A stretch of 40,349 nt of DNA from Hyphomicrobiales bacterium (GCA_009377695.1 WHTP01000048.1:1-40349); one strand, 5' to 3'; shown: positions 1-9,210, numbered from the stretch's first letter. Notes: generated by a model from the letters alone, not told the origin. Program-made: numbers and translations.

Positions 1-136
1 ACAGATCGATGTGTTTTGCTACCGCCCTGGATAAGGCGTTCGAGAAAATCGATTGCATGATCGCGATCCTCAGCTGCCAAGCAAAGAATCGCCTTTATGA
101 ATCAACTCAACGCCTTATCCAACCGCGTCGAGTACT

Positions 137-823
137 ATGCTGCTAGCCAGCGATCGCGCAAGTCACCGCGACCGTGCTGATATGCTCACAATCGCCTGTC
201 CGGGTACCTTTGCAATCAAGTGCCTGATCCCCGGTCTCCCTAACTTCAGGAAGGCACATCCCGAAATCGATCTTCGAATCCGAACCTTGTTGCCGTACCG
301 GGTAGATCCAAGACCGGATTACGATGTCGCAATCCAGTATGGTGCCGGCGACTGGTCTGGAAGGTCCGCCGAGCGGATTTGCTCGGAGGAAATTTTCCCG
401 GTTTGCAGCCCAGCACTAACTCGCGGACACAAGGGAGTCCGGACACCCGAAGACCTTCGTCACCATACAATCATTCGACCGGTCTCGCCATTGATAGTAG
501 GCGATGAATGGCCTCGATGGCTCGAAGCGGCCGGCTTTCCTGATATCCAGTTTGCGCGAGAGATCTCGTGTGACCTGCTCTACCCATCGTTCCAAGCAGC
601 GATCGACGGCCTGGGTGTCGTCATGGGACGCAGCGTTGTGGTCGAGAGGGACATCGAAAGCGGATTGCTGGTCGAGCCTTTCACCACGCGTCTTGCCTCC
701 AACGCAGGTTATTTTTTCTTTGCGTCTTCGACAGCTGAAAAGCAAAAGCCCGAGCTGATAATCACGTTTCGAAACTGGATTATCGACTATATGAACCCGG
801 ATGCCAGCGAACTCCCTGATTAA
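137..823 (+). CDS. LysR-family regulator, effector-binding domain (5' part missing or disrupted)
   Basis: The product matches the GcvA-like LysR effector-binding domain. It begins with a conserved beta-strand (LTIACPGTFA), continues with a PNFRKAHPEIDLRI helix-strand segment and ends with a typical C-terminal helix. No DNA-binding helix-turn-helix is present, so this is roughly the C-terminal 70 % of a family that is normally about 300 residues long. In the same frame, stops lie at positions 32 and 98. A different frame (from position 3 to about 130) encodes ATALDKAFEKID, which looks like the LysR linker helix. The gene may therefore be frameshifted near positions 100-150, with its N-terminus outside the window; the ATG at 137 is then probably not the natural start. 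It reads towards the enoyl-CoA hydratase gene but lies 390 bases away. Its target and inducer cannot be deduced. Confidence 0.7.
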   Translation: MLLASDRASHRDRADMLTIACPGTFAIKCLIPGLPNFRKAHPEIDLRIRTLLPYRVDPRPDYDVAIQYGAGDWSGRSAERICSEEIFPVCSPALTRGHKGVRTPEDLRHHTIIRPVSPLIVGDEWPRWLEAAGFPDIQFAREISCDLLYPSFQAAIDGLGVVMGRSVVVERDIESGLLVEPFTTRLASNAGYFFFASSTAEKQKPELIITFRNWIIDYMNPDASELPD

Positions 824-1213
824 ACTCTGAGACGTATGTGAATGGGTTGCGCGTCCGAATAAGCCTGTTCCGGAATGGTGATGACCCGTTTTCTGACTCA
901 TCACGCCGCCAAGGCGTACCCACGACAAATGGCTACGAGCGCGAGAACGTTTTGAGTTGGCTGGGGGCGATGAAAATCTGACCTTTCAGCTTGCTGACGC
1001 CCCTAATCGCAGCTCAATTCACGAGTCGATATCCAGCCATCTGGACTCTACGTGTCGGATGAATCTTTTTAATCCTCTCATTCAATTTCTTCACCGCCTT
1101 GCATTACGTCAATATCGACCACAACAGCGAAGATGCGATTGAGGTGATTGCAAGGCTGTACTTTCTCGTTGCGATCTGCTTTCGGTGAGTCCGTTCATAG
1201 ATAGGGGTTTGTC
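824..1213. other. Intergenic, no gene seen
   Basis: The 390 bases between the LysR fragment and the enoyl-CoA hydratase gene hold only short open frames without family resemblance or a ribosome-binding site. The stretch is less GC-rich than its surroundings, especially around 1060-1110, which would suit a promoter region. I see no clear -35/-10 pair or operator. Confidence 0.5.
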
Positions 1214-1987
1214 ATGGCCAACGCAGAACCAGTCCTTCTCTCGTCGATCGAAAACAAGGTATGCTTGTTGACTCTCAACCGGCCAGACAGCCGCAACGCG
1301 CTGTCGCTTGAACTCGCGTCGGCTCTCCGCCAAGCAGTCCTGGATGCTGATGACAACGCGGACATTTCGGTGATCGCGATCACCGGCAGTGGTAGTGCGT
1401 TCTGCTCGGGCGCCGACCTCAAGGAAGTAGATGCAGGAAAGAAGAAGCGCGGCCCCCTTCACCAGCAAGAGCGAAGCCCCTATGAGGTAATGATCGATTG
1501 CCGCAAGCCACTGCTCGCGATTGTAAATGGGCCCGCAGTAGCCGGCGGTTTTGAGCTCGCACTAGCCTGCGATCTTCGTGTCGCCGCGGCTACTGCGTTT
1601 TTTGCGCTGCCTGAGGCAAAACGGTCGCGTGGCGCCCATCTAGCATCGGTATTGCTACCAACTATGGTGCCGTCTGGCATCGCCATGGAGTGGCTACTGA
1701 CGTCGCGCCGCATTTCGATGGAGGAAGCCGAGCGCTGGGGCATCGTCAATCGTGTGACAAATCCTGACCAGCTCATGTCGATCGGTATGACCCTGGCACG
1801 AGACATCGCCTCGTCGGCCCCGCTCTCAATTCAACGCATGAAGCTGACCTTCCGCAAATCTCACGGCTTGCCACTTCATGCCGGGCTTCGGCTAGATGTC
1901 GGGCCTGACCCGTATTCCTCTGAAGATGCGAAAGAAGGCGCCCGAGCGTTCCTGGAACGTCGCCAGCCAGTTTGGGTCGGGCGATAG
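1214..1987 (+). CDS. Enoyl-CoA hydratase/isomerase (crotonase) family protein
   Basis: A 257-residue protein of usual crotonase length. The first oxyanion-hole region is FCSGADLKE (residues 63-71) and the second is NGPAVAGGFELALACD (105-120). The two acidic residues used by true enoyl-CoA hydratases appear to be kept: Glu114 in GGFELAL and Glu134 in LPEAKR. Hydration of a 2-enoyl-CoA is therefore plausible, although the family also includes isomerases, lyases and hydrolases. A C-terminal helical part starts around MKLTFRKSHG and ends in the common FLERRQPVW segment. The start ATG is preceded by a purine-rich TAGGGG. The acyl-CoA substrate is unknown. Downstream on the opposite strand lie remnants of a CoA transferase and an acylating dehydrogenase, so the area once dealt with acyl-CoA or branched-chain metabolism. 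Confidence 0.85.
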   Translation: MANAEPVLLSSIENKVCLLTLNRPDSRNALSLELASALRQAVLDADDNADISVIAITGSGSAFCSGADLKEVDAGKKKRGPLHQQERSPYEVMIDCRKPLLAIVNGPAVAGGFELALACDLRVAAATAFFALPEAKRSRGAHLASVLLPTMVPSGIAMEWLLTSRRISMEEAERWGIVNRVTNPDQLMSIGMTLARDIASSAPLSIQRMKLTFRKSHGLPLHAGLRLDVGPDPYSSEDAKEGARAFLERRQPVWVGR

Positions 1988-2359
1988 GGTGGTGCAGCCA
2001 TTCAGGAGGCACGGCCTACCGCGCCCGCGAACCCGTTCCCGGCGCAACTTTGTGGGCTGCGGTTAATTGCAAATGCCAGGCCACCGGCCCGAGGGTCTCC
2101 AAATTCCATGAGAACCTCGCCTGTACGGTTAACAATGTCTCATTCGTGACGTTGATGTGCTGGCACGGCGCGTCGTGCCTGAATGGGCATCAAGCCCTAG
2201 TCGGCCACCAGCTGCCGGCTTCGGATCGGAAAGGACATTCGCAATCCGTCTGCGAACCCGACTCGCCTTGGGCGCGAATGAGGCCTAGGCGCTTCCGACC
2301 GTCGGCCGCAATTGCTCGGCAATCGCTATGCCCTTGAGCAACATAAGCCGCCAAGGCGC
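1988..2359. other. Intergenic, no gene seen
   Basis: These 372 bases lie between the crotonase gene and the truncated CoA transferase, which run towards each other. No open frame resembles a known family. The missing C-terminal part of the CoA transferase is not recognisable here on the minus strand, so that gene seems to have lost its 3' end to a rearrangement at about 2360. No terminator-like hairpin with a T-run was found. Confidence 0.4.
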
Positions 2360-2858
2360 TCAGGCTATTGTCACACAGGCATCCTCGGCCCTGAAGCTCT
2401 CGAAGGGTGCGAGTGAGGGATGGCTGTCGCCCGTGCGGTTCGGCACCGTGCCCTCGACATCGTAGCGCGCGAGCGCCGTCTCCAAGAGCGCGGCTTGGCA
2501 GTCGAGCATGCCGATATCGACGCGCGAGCCCTGCGCATTCTTGGCCCGGCTGTGCAGAGCCGCGAGGATGCCGATGGTCGCGAAAAGCGCCGCGCCGAGG
2601 TCCCCGAAGCTGGTGCCGACCCGCGCAGGCGGAGCGTCCGGCGAGCCCGTGAGGCTCATCACGCCGCCCATCACCTGAACGACCATGTCATAGTCCGGCA
2701 GGTCGCTGAATGGGCCGGCGTGCCCGAAGCCGGAAATGGAGGCGTAGACGGGGTGCGGGTGAGTCTTGGCCAGGCGTTCCGCCCCGGGAGAGGTCGAGTA
2801 CCGTTATGCCGGACAAAGGGCCTGGCGGACGCGTCGTCGGTGACGTGCTGAGATTCAT
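2360..2858 (-). pseudogene. CaiB/BaiF-type (family III) CoA transferase, decayed
   Basis: On the minus strand a good start exists at 2858 with a GGGAGG ribosome-binding site, and it encodes a typical family III opening (GPLSGITVLDLSR). After about 25 residues, near 2780, the reading jumps to another frame. That frame continues with mid-protein sequence (ERLAKTHP, YASISGFGHAGP, then MVVQVMGGVMSLTG and VDIGMLDCQAALLE). The roughly 100 residues normally between these points, including the region of the catalytic aspartate, are missing. The protein also stops after VTIA, leaving out the C-terminal half of a family of about 400 residues. This gene is dead by internal deletion and 3' truncation. 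It lies 28 bases after mmsA on the same strand, so the two were probably co-transcribed. Confidence 0.75.
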
Positions 2859-2886
2859 GGCTCTGCCTCCCACTGCTCTCGTGTGC

Positions 2887-4411
2887 TCAGTGGGCGACCG
2901 GCATGGCAAACTCGGCTCCCTTCGGGGTCGAGTCCGGCCAGCGCTGCATGATCGACTTCTGGCGGGTGTAGAACCGCACGCCCTCTTCTCCGTAGGCGTG
3001 GGTGTCGCCAAATAGGCTCTTCTTCCAGCCGCCGAAGCCGTGCCACGCCATCGGGACCGGGATCGGCACGTTGACACCGACCATACCGACTTGGATCCGG
3101 CGCCCGAACACGCGCGCGGCGTTGCCGTCGCGGGTGAACAGGCTTACCCCGTTGCCGAATTCGTGTGCGTTGATGAGGCGCACCGCCTCGTCGAAGTTGG
3201 CCACCCGGAGGCAGGCGAGAACAGGTCCGAAGATCTCCTCTCGGTAAATCCTCATCTCGGGCGTGACATGATCAAACAGCGTCGCCCCAAGGAAGAAGCC
3301 GCTCTCCCGGCCTTCGACCCGATAGCCGCGACCATCGACCAGAAGCGAGGCCCCCTCCGCGACGCCAGTGTCGATGTAACCCGAGATGCGTTGGCGGGCC
3401 GCGTCGGTAACGATGGGGCCCATCTCAACCCCGCTTACCAATCCATCGTTGACGGCCAGCGACTTCGCGCGTTCGCCGAGCTTGGCGATGACCTCGTCTG
3501 CAATGTCGCCGACCAGCAGCGCGACGGAGATCGCCATGCAGCGCTCGCCGGCTGAGCCGTAAGCCGCACCGATCAGAGCGTCGACCGCCTTGTCCAGGTC
3601 GGCGTCGGGCATGACAACGAGGTGATTCTTGGCGCCGCCGAGAGCCTGGACGCGCTTACCTCTGCGCGCGCCGGTCTCATAGACGTAGTTTGCGATCGGG
3701 GTCGATCCAACGAAGGAGACGGCCTGGACGTCCGGATGGTCAAGCAGCGCGTCGACAGCTTCCTTGTCGCCCTGCACGACGTTGAACACACCATTCGGAA
3801 TCCCGGCCTCACGCATCAGCTCCGCCAGCATTAGCGATGGCGTCGGATCGATCGGGCTCGGCTTCAGAATAAAGGTGTTTCCGGCTGCGATCGCGACCGG
3901 GAACATCCAGGCTGGCACCATGACCGGGAAATTGAAGGGCGTGATCCCCGCGACAACCCCGAGGGGCTGGCGGAAGGTCCAGTTGTCGATGCCGGTCGAG
4001 ACCTGGTCCGTGAAGCCGCCCTTCAGCAGATGGGGTATCCCGCAGGCGAACTCGACCACATCAATCGCGCGGTCCACTTCACCCCGAGCGTCCGAGAAGA
4101 CCTTGCCGTGCTCGGCCGTGATGGCGCGAGCGAGTTCATCGCGGTGCTGGTTCAAGAGCGCGAGGAATCGATTTCAGAATGCGAGCGCGACGGATCGGAG
4201 GCGTGTCGGCCCACCCTGGAAAGGCTTGGTGGGCCGCGGTCACGGCCGCGTCCACATCAGCGCGCGACGATAGCCCGACACGGCCGGTTATCGCACCAGT
4301 GGCGGGGTTGAACACGTCCTGCGTCCGGCCGCTCGTGACGGCCAGCGCCGCGTTGGCGACATGGTTTTCGATGGCAGGCGGAACGCTGGTCGTGATCTTG
4401 GGGTCGGTCAT
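2887..4411 (-). pseudogene. mmsA: CoA-acylating methylmalonate-semialdehyde dehydrogenase, frameshifted
   Basis: Two minus-strand frames together give one MmsA-type dehydrogenase of normal length (about 500 residues). The N-terminal frame starts at 4411 and covers about 75 genuine residues (VFNPATGAITGRV, then PGWADTPPIRRARIL). The second frame runs from about 4170 to 2887 and holds the rest, including the cofactor region [13 protein letters not shown], the FVGSTPIA turn and the nucleophile in GERCMA. Removing one A from the run at 4172-4174 restores [19 protein letters not shown], so a single-base insertion separates the frames. Family role: NAD-dependent oxidative decarboxylation of methylmalonate or malonate semialdehyde to propionyl- or acetyl-CoA in valine, inositol or beta-alanine breakdown. 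As read, only a fragment would be made. A base-calling error is a real alternative to a true pseudogene. Confidence 0.85.
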
Positions 4412-4569
4412 GGGGCTTCTCCTTGTCTAAGAACTCCGACCGGCTTTAGCGCACCACCGCACCCCGCAGACCTTCGGAAATCTCCGTTAGACTTACGGAT
4501 TCAGTGGTTCCAGGTGAGTGTCCTCGCTGTTCGGTCTCTAACGATAAAGTATCGACAATGCGGCGCGCA

Positions 4570-5727
4570 TCAGGTCGGAGTGTCCTGCAGGAACATTTCG
4601 CGGGGCAGTTCCTGGCCCAACTTCTGCCGGCGCGCACCTTCGTAAATAGCCCCCGCGACGGCGGCGAACTGGAGCCCTTGGATACCGGAACTGGCGCCCC
4701 CCTCGCCTTCGAGCACACCGAATGAATTGGTCGCGAGCGACGTAACCATGTTTCGGCTTTTGCGTTGATAGGGCTCCCCGGTCTTCCAATTCACGCAATC
4801 CACGTACTCCGCGTTGGGGTAGCGATGGGGCCTTGATTGATACCGCGGCACTCGCGCCCGCTCGTCGGGCTGTCCGCCCACCCACGACATTGCGTCACCG
4901 CGAATGCCGCCATAGTCGTCGTCAACGAACCCGGCGAGCGACATGGGCGAGCGCCTCGCCAGCAGGCCAACCGCCTTGACCTTCGTGAACGCCGCGTCCG
5001 ACAGTTCCTCGGTCAACACGTTGGTAATGTGCGTTCCGGGCTCGATCGAATCGGCCTCGACCACCGGCGACTGCGCATTGGTGCAGAGTGAAAGGATATC
5101 AGCGCTGCGCGCCGCTTCCTTGGCCGACGTACAGGCGACTACTTCGCAGTCCAGCTTCGCTCCGATCTCCGTGCAGTAGAGCTCGAGCCGCTCGCGGTTG
5201 GGGCTGAAGACCTGGATTCGCTCGATGGGGCGAACCGCCTTCATCGTCATGGCGAAGGAGCGCGCCATGCCGCCGGAGCCGATGATGCCGAGCACGCGCG
5301 CATCCTTGTTCGCCATGTACTTCGCGCCCAGCGCCCCCGTCGCGGCAACGCGAATGTGCTGGACGTAGCTGTCATTCAGGATCGCCAGAAATTCCGCGTT
5401 GTCGCTGTTGTAGAGAAAGACGAGACCACCATAGAGCCCGGGCTTATACGAGTAGGTCACGCGACGGCGCTTCCCATCGATCTCCGGCCAAGAAATGATG
5501 TCGGGCTTGACGCGCAGAGCATAGTAGCCGGGTCCGCGGGAGCCACCTTCCATCGAGCTGAAGCACAGAAATTCGTCGGGACGAGTGGTCGGCAGGAAAT
5601 TGTCCATCCGCGGCCGGCGGATCGCGTCTCCCTTTGCATATTTCCTCAGCATCTCTTCGACCGCCGCCACCGCGTCTGCCGCCTGCAGCGATCTCTCTTG
5701 GTCCTGGTTATTGAGGTACAAAGGCAT
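4570..5727 (-). CDS. Ornithine cyclodeaminase/mu-crystallin family protein
   Basis: A 385-residue protein with the family's Rossmann NAD(P)-binding segment at residues 145-160 (RVLGIIGSGGMARSFA). The preceding conserved stretch carries the arginine of HIRVAATGALGAKYMA (residues 124-139). A later ITNVLTEEL segment fits the loop that ends the dinucleotide domain. It is longer than typical ornithine cyclodeaminases (about 320-350) because of a C-terminal extension around NWKTGEPYQRKSRN. Members include ornithine and lysine cyclodeaminases, alanine dehydrogenases and ketimine reductases, so the substrate is not fixed by sequence. It is third in an apparent minus-strand operon after the Bug receptor and the metallo-hydrolase, 146 bases from the latter. 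An imported nitrogen-containing compound is a reasonable guess for the operon's substrate. Confidence 0.8.
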   Translation of the reverse strand: MPLYLNNQDQERSLQAADAVAAVEEMLRKYAKGDAIRRPRMDNFLPTTRPDEFLCFSSMEGGSRGPGYYALRVKPDIISWPEIDGKRRRVTYSYKPGLYGGLVFLYNSDNAEFLAILNDSYVQHIRVAATGALGAKYMANKDARVLGIIGSGGMARSFAMTMKAVRPIERIQVFSPNRERLELYCTEIGAKLDCEVVACTSAKEAARSADILSLCTNAQSPVVEADSIEPGTHITNVLTEELSDAAFTKVKAVGLLARRSPMSLAGFVDDDYGGIRGDAMSWVGGQPDERARVPRYQSRPHRYPNAEYVDCVNWKTGEPYQRKSRNMVTSLATNSFGVLEGEGGASSGIQGLQFAAVAGAIYEGARRQKLGQELPREMFLQDTPT

Positions 5728-5873
5728 TTCAGCTCCATTTCGCGCGACAATGACCGCACCTCAGTGACGGGTGCCGGTTCCAAGCGGGGTGAATCGTAGA
5801 ATCCGTTCTGGCATGTTGACGCCGGATGTGATGGCCAAAAGCGGCATACGCTGGCCGTTCCCGGTGCTTCGTC

Positions 5874-6779
5874 TTAGTCCGACGGCGGCACGAACTGCAC
5901 CGAAAATCCTCGAGCTTCGGCCGCGATAGCCGCAACATGCGGAGCACCAAAGTGGGCTGGAAAGAGCAACGCACCCTCGCCGGCGCAGTGCTCAAGCACG
6001 CGGCGGCGCGTGGAACGCGCCTGCTCGGGCAGAACGCAAAACCGGCTATTCCAGTGTGGTGCGTAGACCTGCAGCGCGTGATGCAGGACGTCGCCACAGA
6101 ACACCGCGCGCTCGCCACCCGCGTCGAGCTTCAATATGACCAACCTAGGCGTATGACCGGGCGCAGGCTCTACGCGTAGCTCATCATCGATTGCATGCGT
6201 ACCTTCAATCAGCAGCGCCTGGCCTGCTTCAATCACGGGAAGCACGCTGTCGCGGTAAAGGACTTTTCGGATAGGTTCCTCGGGCGCGTCAGGATGCTGC
6301 GTCGGATCCCAGTAGTCGTTCTCTTCTCGCGAGAAGAGATAAGTTGCGTTCGGGAATGTCGGGACCCATCGCCCGTCTCGCAGGCGCGTGTTCCAGCCGA
6401 GGTGATCCTCGTGCAAATGGGTGCAGAGGACGACGTCGATGTCCTCGGGCGCGGCCCCGGCGGCACGCAACCGCTCAAGCCAAGGGGTGTCCAACTGGTG
6501 GAAGCGCGGCAGCCAGGAACGCTCCTTATGGTTGCCAGCGCAGCCGTCGAGCAGGATCGTGTGCCGCCCGGTGCGGATCAGCCAGGAATGCACGCTGGTG
6601 ATCAACTGGTTCGTTTCACGCCTGTAGTGATTGGGCTCCAGCCAGCCGAGATGCCGATCGAGCACGTCGCGTTCGAACCCGGCAAAATAGGATTCCGGAG
6701 GAAAGCTCGCGAATCCAAGTTGCTCTTCTACTCGCGTCACGCTCACCGAACCGACGGTCCACGTACTCACGTGTTTCAT
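5874..6779 (-). CDS. Metallo-beta-lactamase fold hydrolase (lactonase-like)
   Basis: A 301-residue protein with the complete binuclear metal site of the fold: HLHEDH at residues 121-126 (His121, His123, Asp125, His126), His209 in PAPGHTPR, the bridging Asp230 in FCGDVLHH, and His276 in FPAHFG. No signal peptide is seen, so it is probably cytoplasmic. The length and the HxHxDH spacing resemble the quorum-quenching lactonase and AttM-like branch, but many MBL hydrolases of unknown substrate share it. The start ATG lies 7 bases after the stop of the Bug receptor gene, so translation is probably coupled. With the receptor and the cyclodeaminase-family enzyme it forms a three-gene uptake and conversion unit. 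A lactone, lactam or ester substrate is inferred, not shown. Confidence 0.8.
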   Translation of the reverse strand: MKHVSTWTVGSVSVTRVEEQLGFASFPPESYFAGFERDVLDRHLGWLEPNHYRRETNQLITSVHSWLIRTGRHTILLDGCAGNHKERSWLPRFHQLDTPWLERLRAAGAAPEDIDVVLCTHLHEDHLGWNTRLRDGRWVPTFPNATYLFSREENDYWDPTQHPDAPEEPIRKVLYRDSVLPVIEAGQALLIEGTHAIDDELRVEPAPGHTPRLVILKLDAGGERAVFCGDVLHHALQVYAPHWNSRFCVLPEQARSTRRRVLEHCAGEGALLFPAHFGAPHVAAIAAEARGFSVQFVPPSD

Positions 6780-6786
6780 GCCGCCT

Positions 6787-7755
6787 TCAGTTCACGCGGA
6801 TATTTTTCTCGCGTGCGACTTCTCCCCATTTCACGGTTTCCTCCTTCAGAAAGGCTCCGAACTCGGCCGGGGTGCTGACCACCGGCTCGAAAGCTTGAGG
6901 ATCGAGATACTTGGCCCGGAAGGCAGGATCGGACGTGATCTTGTGCAAGGTCGATTGAATCTTGTTGATCGCCTCCGCAGGCGTGCCAGCCGGTGCCACG
7001 ACGCCGAACCAAGCGGAGGCTTCGAAGCCCTTCAGCCCAGCTTCGGCCACCGTGGGAATATCCGGATATTTGGGCAGCCGCTTGCTGCTGCCGAAAGCGA
7101 TCATCTTGATACGACCGCCCTTCCACTGCGCCAGCGCGCCTCCCACAGAGCTGAACATGAGTTCTACCCGGCCTGCCGAGAGATCGATCATTGCCGGCGC
7201 CGAGCCCTTATAGGGAATGTGGGTAAGCTTGATGCCGGCGGCGGAAGCGAAGAGCTCCATGTTGAGATGCGCCGTCGAGCCGACGCCGAAGGTTGCGTAG
7301 TTCAGCTTGCCTGGCTCCGCCTTAGCCATCCGGATGACCTCACCGACCGTGCTTGCCGGGAAGGAAGACGGTGCGACCAGCACCTGCGTGACGGATACCA
7401 ATTCCGTTACCGGCGCGAAATCCCGGAATGTGTCGTATGGAAGCTTTTGATAGATGTTCGGGTTGATCACGAGCGTGGACGATTCCGTCAACAGAAGCGT
7501 GAGACCGTCCGGCTTTGCGGCCGCTACGTACTGCGCACCAATCATCGTATTGGCGCCGGGCTTGTTCTCCACGACGACCACGCGGCCCCATTCCGCGGAC
7601 AAGCGCTCGGCAAGTGCTCTCGCCAACGCATCGATGCCTCCGCCGGCGGAATATGGAACAACGATATGGACAGTGCCGGCCGGATAGGTCTGTGCCAGGC
7701 ATACATTGGCGGCGATGCTAAAAATGGCGACAAGCAAGCCTTGCAGGAATCTCAT
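6787..7755 (-). CDS. Bug/TctC-family periplasmic solute-binding receptor
   Basis: A 322-residue tripartite tricarboxylate transporter receptor of usual length. The N-terminus is a Sec signal peptide (MRFLQGLLVAIFSIAANVCLA, cut before QTYPAG). Family hallmarks follow: IVVPYSAGGGIDALAR, VVVENKPGANT, AAKPDGLTLL and a C-terminal VAPAGTPAEAINKIQ. These proteins bind carboxylates, amides or related small molecules in the periplasm and usually serve a TctAB membrane pair, but no TctA or TctB gene is in this window. It is the first gene of the minus-strand operon with the MBL hydrolase and the cyclodeaminase-family gene, so its ligand is probably their substrate. A GntR regulator lies upstream on the same strand. 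Confidence 0.88.
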   Translation of the reverse strand: MRFLQGLLVAIFSIAANVCLAQTYPAGTVHIVVPYSAGGGIDALARALAERLSAEWGRVVVVENKPGANTMIGAQYVAAAKPDGLTLLLTESSTLVINPNIYQKLPYDTFRDFAPVTELVSVTQVLVAPSSFPASTVGEVIRMAKAEPGKLNYATFGVGSTAHLNMELFASAAGIKLTHIPYKGSAPAMIDLSAGRVELMFSSVGGALAQWKGGRIKMIAFGSSKRLPKYPDIPTVAEAGLKGFEASAWFGVVAPAGTPAEAINKIQSTLHKITSDPAFRAKYLDPQAFEPVVSTPAEFGAFLKEETVKWGEVAREKNIRVN

Positions 7756-7882
7756 GACTTAACTCCAATGCCAGCTCGGTGCGGCTCCAGAAAGAGCAGC
7801 AGACGAGGATCTGAAGATTGATGGTGAGATTGATGGGTGATCCAGCCGAGCGTACGGCTTGGCTCCGGTGGGAGCGAAGGCC

Positions 7883-8237
7883 CTAAGAACCATCGGCATC
7901 GACTGTCTTCTCGGTCAGGGACCGGAGCACCATGCGGCCGGTGCGCTCGATGTGGTCGCGCAGCAGGCGGCACGCCTCGTCGCAACGCCTCCCGACCGTC
8001 GCACCACAGATATCGCGATGCTCCTGAGCGACATCGCGATCGATCGGATTGTTCTCGAGGAAGAGGCGGCGACAGCGGTCGCTCAGGTCGTGCAGCGTGG
8101 CGCAGAAATTGAGGAGCAAGATGAATCTTGTTGCGCGCGAGCCAGTCGCCGGCCTTGTTGATCTCCGCATCGCGGACCACGATCACCTCGGCGCGCCGGC
8201 TGCCGCCGTCAAGCACGACGACGTCGCCGAACAGCAC
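7883..8237 (-). pseudogene. Remnant of a GntR-type FCD ligand-binding domain
   Basis: Two overlapping minus-strand frames show parts of an FCD effector domain and no DNA-binding domain. One carries DWLARNK (about 8140). The other carries the following NFCATLHDLSDRCRRLF, then RDVAQEHRDIC and the typical C-terminal RLLRDHIERTGRMVL. Joining them at about 8115-8125 gives a consistent FCD C-terminal half. The remnant lies directly downstream of the intact GntR gene at 8275-9069, which already has its own complete FCD domain, so this is the tail of a second regulator left by deletion. It lies between that regulator and the Bug receptor operon. The assignment rests on pattern recognition, and the N-terminal part (VVVLDGGSRRAEVIVV) is unclear. 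Confidence 0.5.
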
Positions 8238-8274
8238 GCAGTCGGCGACTGCCCGGCGGAGTTGCTGCGCGCCG

Positions 8275-9069
8275 TCAAGCGACTGTCGCCTTGGGATGAC
8301 ATATCGGACGGCTGGCGCTCACGCGGGCTCGCCGGCCTTGGCCTTGCGGGCCTGCTTGGTCACCGGGTCCGCAAGCTTCAGCACCTGGGACCTTCCGAAG
8401 CGCGTCAGTCACGGCCTGGGCGGTCCGGTTGAGGTGGAATTCCATTAGCCGGCAGGTCTTCAGCACCTGGCGCTGCATCGCCGCCTCGAAGATGGCATGA
8501 TGCTCATCCTTGACGCTGCGATCGGCCGGCGAGTTGACGAGGGAAATCCAGCGATAGCGCTCCGACTGATGATAGAGCTGCGCCAGCAGCCGCTTGAGCC
8601 ACGGTGAATCGCAAGCCGAGATCAGCGCCTCGTGGAAACGCCGGTTGCGGCTTTCCCACTGGGACAACAGGTCCTCGCCAGCATTCTGCATCTGCGCTTC
8701 GGTCGCGGACAGTTCAGCAAAGGCGTGGCTGACCTCCTCTTCCCATTCGCGGCCGCCGCGCTGCACGGAAATCTGCAACGCCTCCGCCTCCAGCAAATTG
8801 CGGATTCGCGTGATGTCATGGAATTCGGCAAGTGATAGCGGCGCAACCCAGAAGCCGCGCTGGCCTTCGCTGACGACCAGCGCGTCGCCGACGAGACGGG
8901 TGAGCGCCTCGCGCAGCGGACTCATCCCGATGTCGTATTCGCGGCTGAGCTTCTCCAGCGGCAGCTTGGCACCAGCGCGAATGCTGCCCCGCAGAATATC
9001 GGCGCGGATGCGCCTGTAGCCATAGTCGGCCAACGTCTTGATCGCAGCACCGCCCTCTTTCTTTTCCAT
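8275..9069 (-). CDS. GntR-family transcriptional regulator, FCD subfamily
   Basis: 264 residues. An N-terminal winged helix-turn-helix (about residues 12-76) contains the GntR signature around LEKLSREYDIGMSPLREALTRL (given here as positions 38-60). It is followed by an all-helical FCD domain (about 82-225) with the expected histidines: His146 (RRFHEALI), His190/191 (DEHHAIFEA) and His212 (EFHLNRT), which usually form a metal or ligand site. The last 35 residues are a Gly/Arg/Ala-rich tail of no known role. FCD regulators are mostly repressors released by an organic acid. The gene is divergent from the dioxygenase gene, and the shared intergenic region has an AATAT-CGAA-ATATT palindrome touching a -35 box. 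It is the best candidate to control the repeated motif found before other catabolic genes. Confidence 0.9.
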   Translation of the reverse strand: MEKKEGGAAIKTLADYGYRRIRADILRGSIRAGAKLPLEKLSREYDIGMSPLREALTRLVGDALVVSEGQRGFWVAPLSLAEFHDITRIRNLLEAEALQISVQRGGREWEEEVSHAFAELSATEAQMQNAGEDLLSQWESRNRRFHEALISACDSPWLKRLLAQLYHQSERYRWISLVNSPADRSVKDEHHAIFEAAMQRQVLKTCRLMEFHLNRTAQAVTDALRKVPGAEACGPGDQAGPQGQGRRARVSASRPICHPKATVA

Positions 9070-9166
9070 GTGCTCTTTACTGACCTCAGCGCGGATAGTC
9101 GCCCGGACCGGTCTCTCCCGCTGCCAGGATGCAACCTACCATGGATAGCCCTATCATAAAATAACG

Positions 9167-9210
9167 AATATCGAAATATTGTTGACAGCAGTTTGGCACC
9201 TCCCTAGGCT
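9167..9210 (+). promoter_or_regulatory. Promoter with palindromic operator before the dioxygenase operon
   Basis: AATATCGAAATATT (9167-9180) has 5-bp inverted arms around CGAA. One base later TTGACA (9182-9187) is a perfect -35 element, and 17 bases further TAGGCT (9205-9210) could be a weak -10. The operator abuts the -35 box, so a bound protein would block RNA polymerase. It lies between the divergent GntR gene and the dioxygenase gene. Closely related sequences recur at 14669, 14761, 18311, 18376 and 22952. Confidence 0.6.

Noticed and set aside
2420-2851. A 143-residue plus-strand open frame
   Set aside because: Antisense of the CoA transferase remnant, with no recognisable domain.
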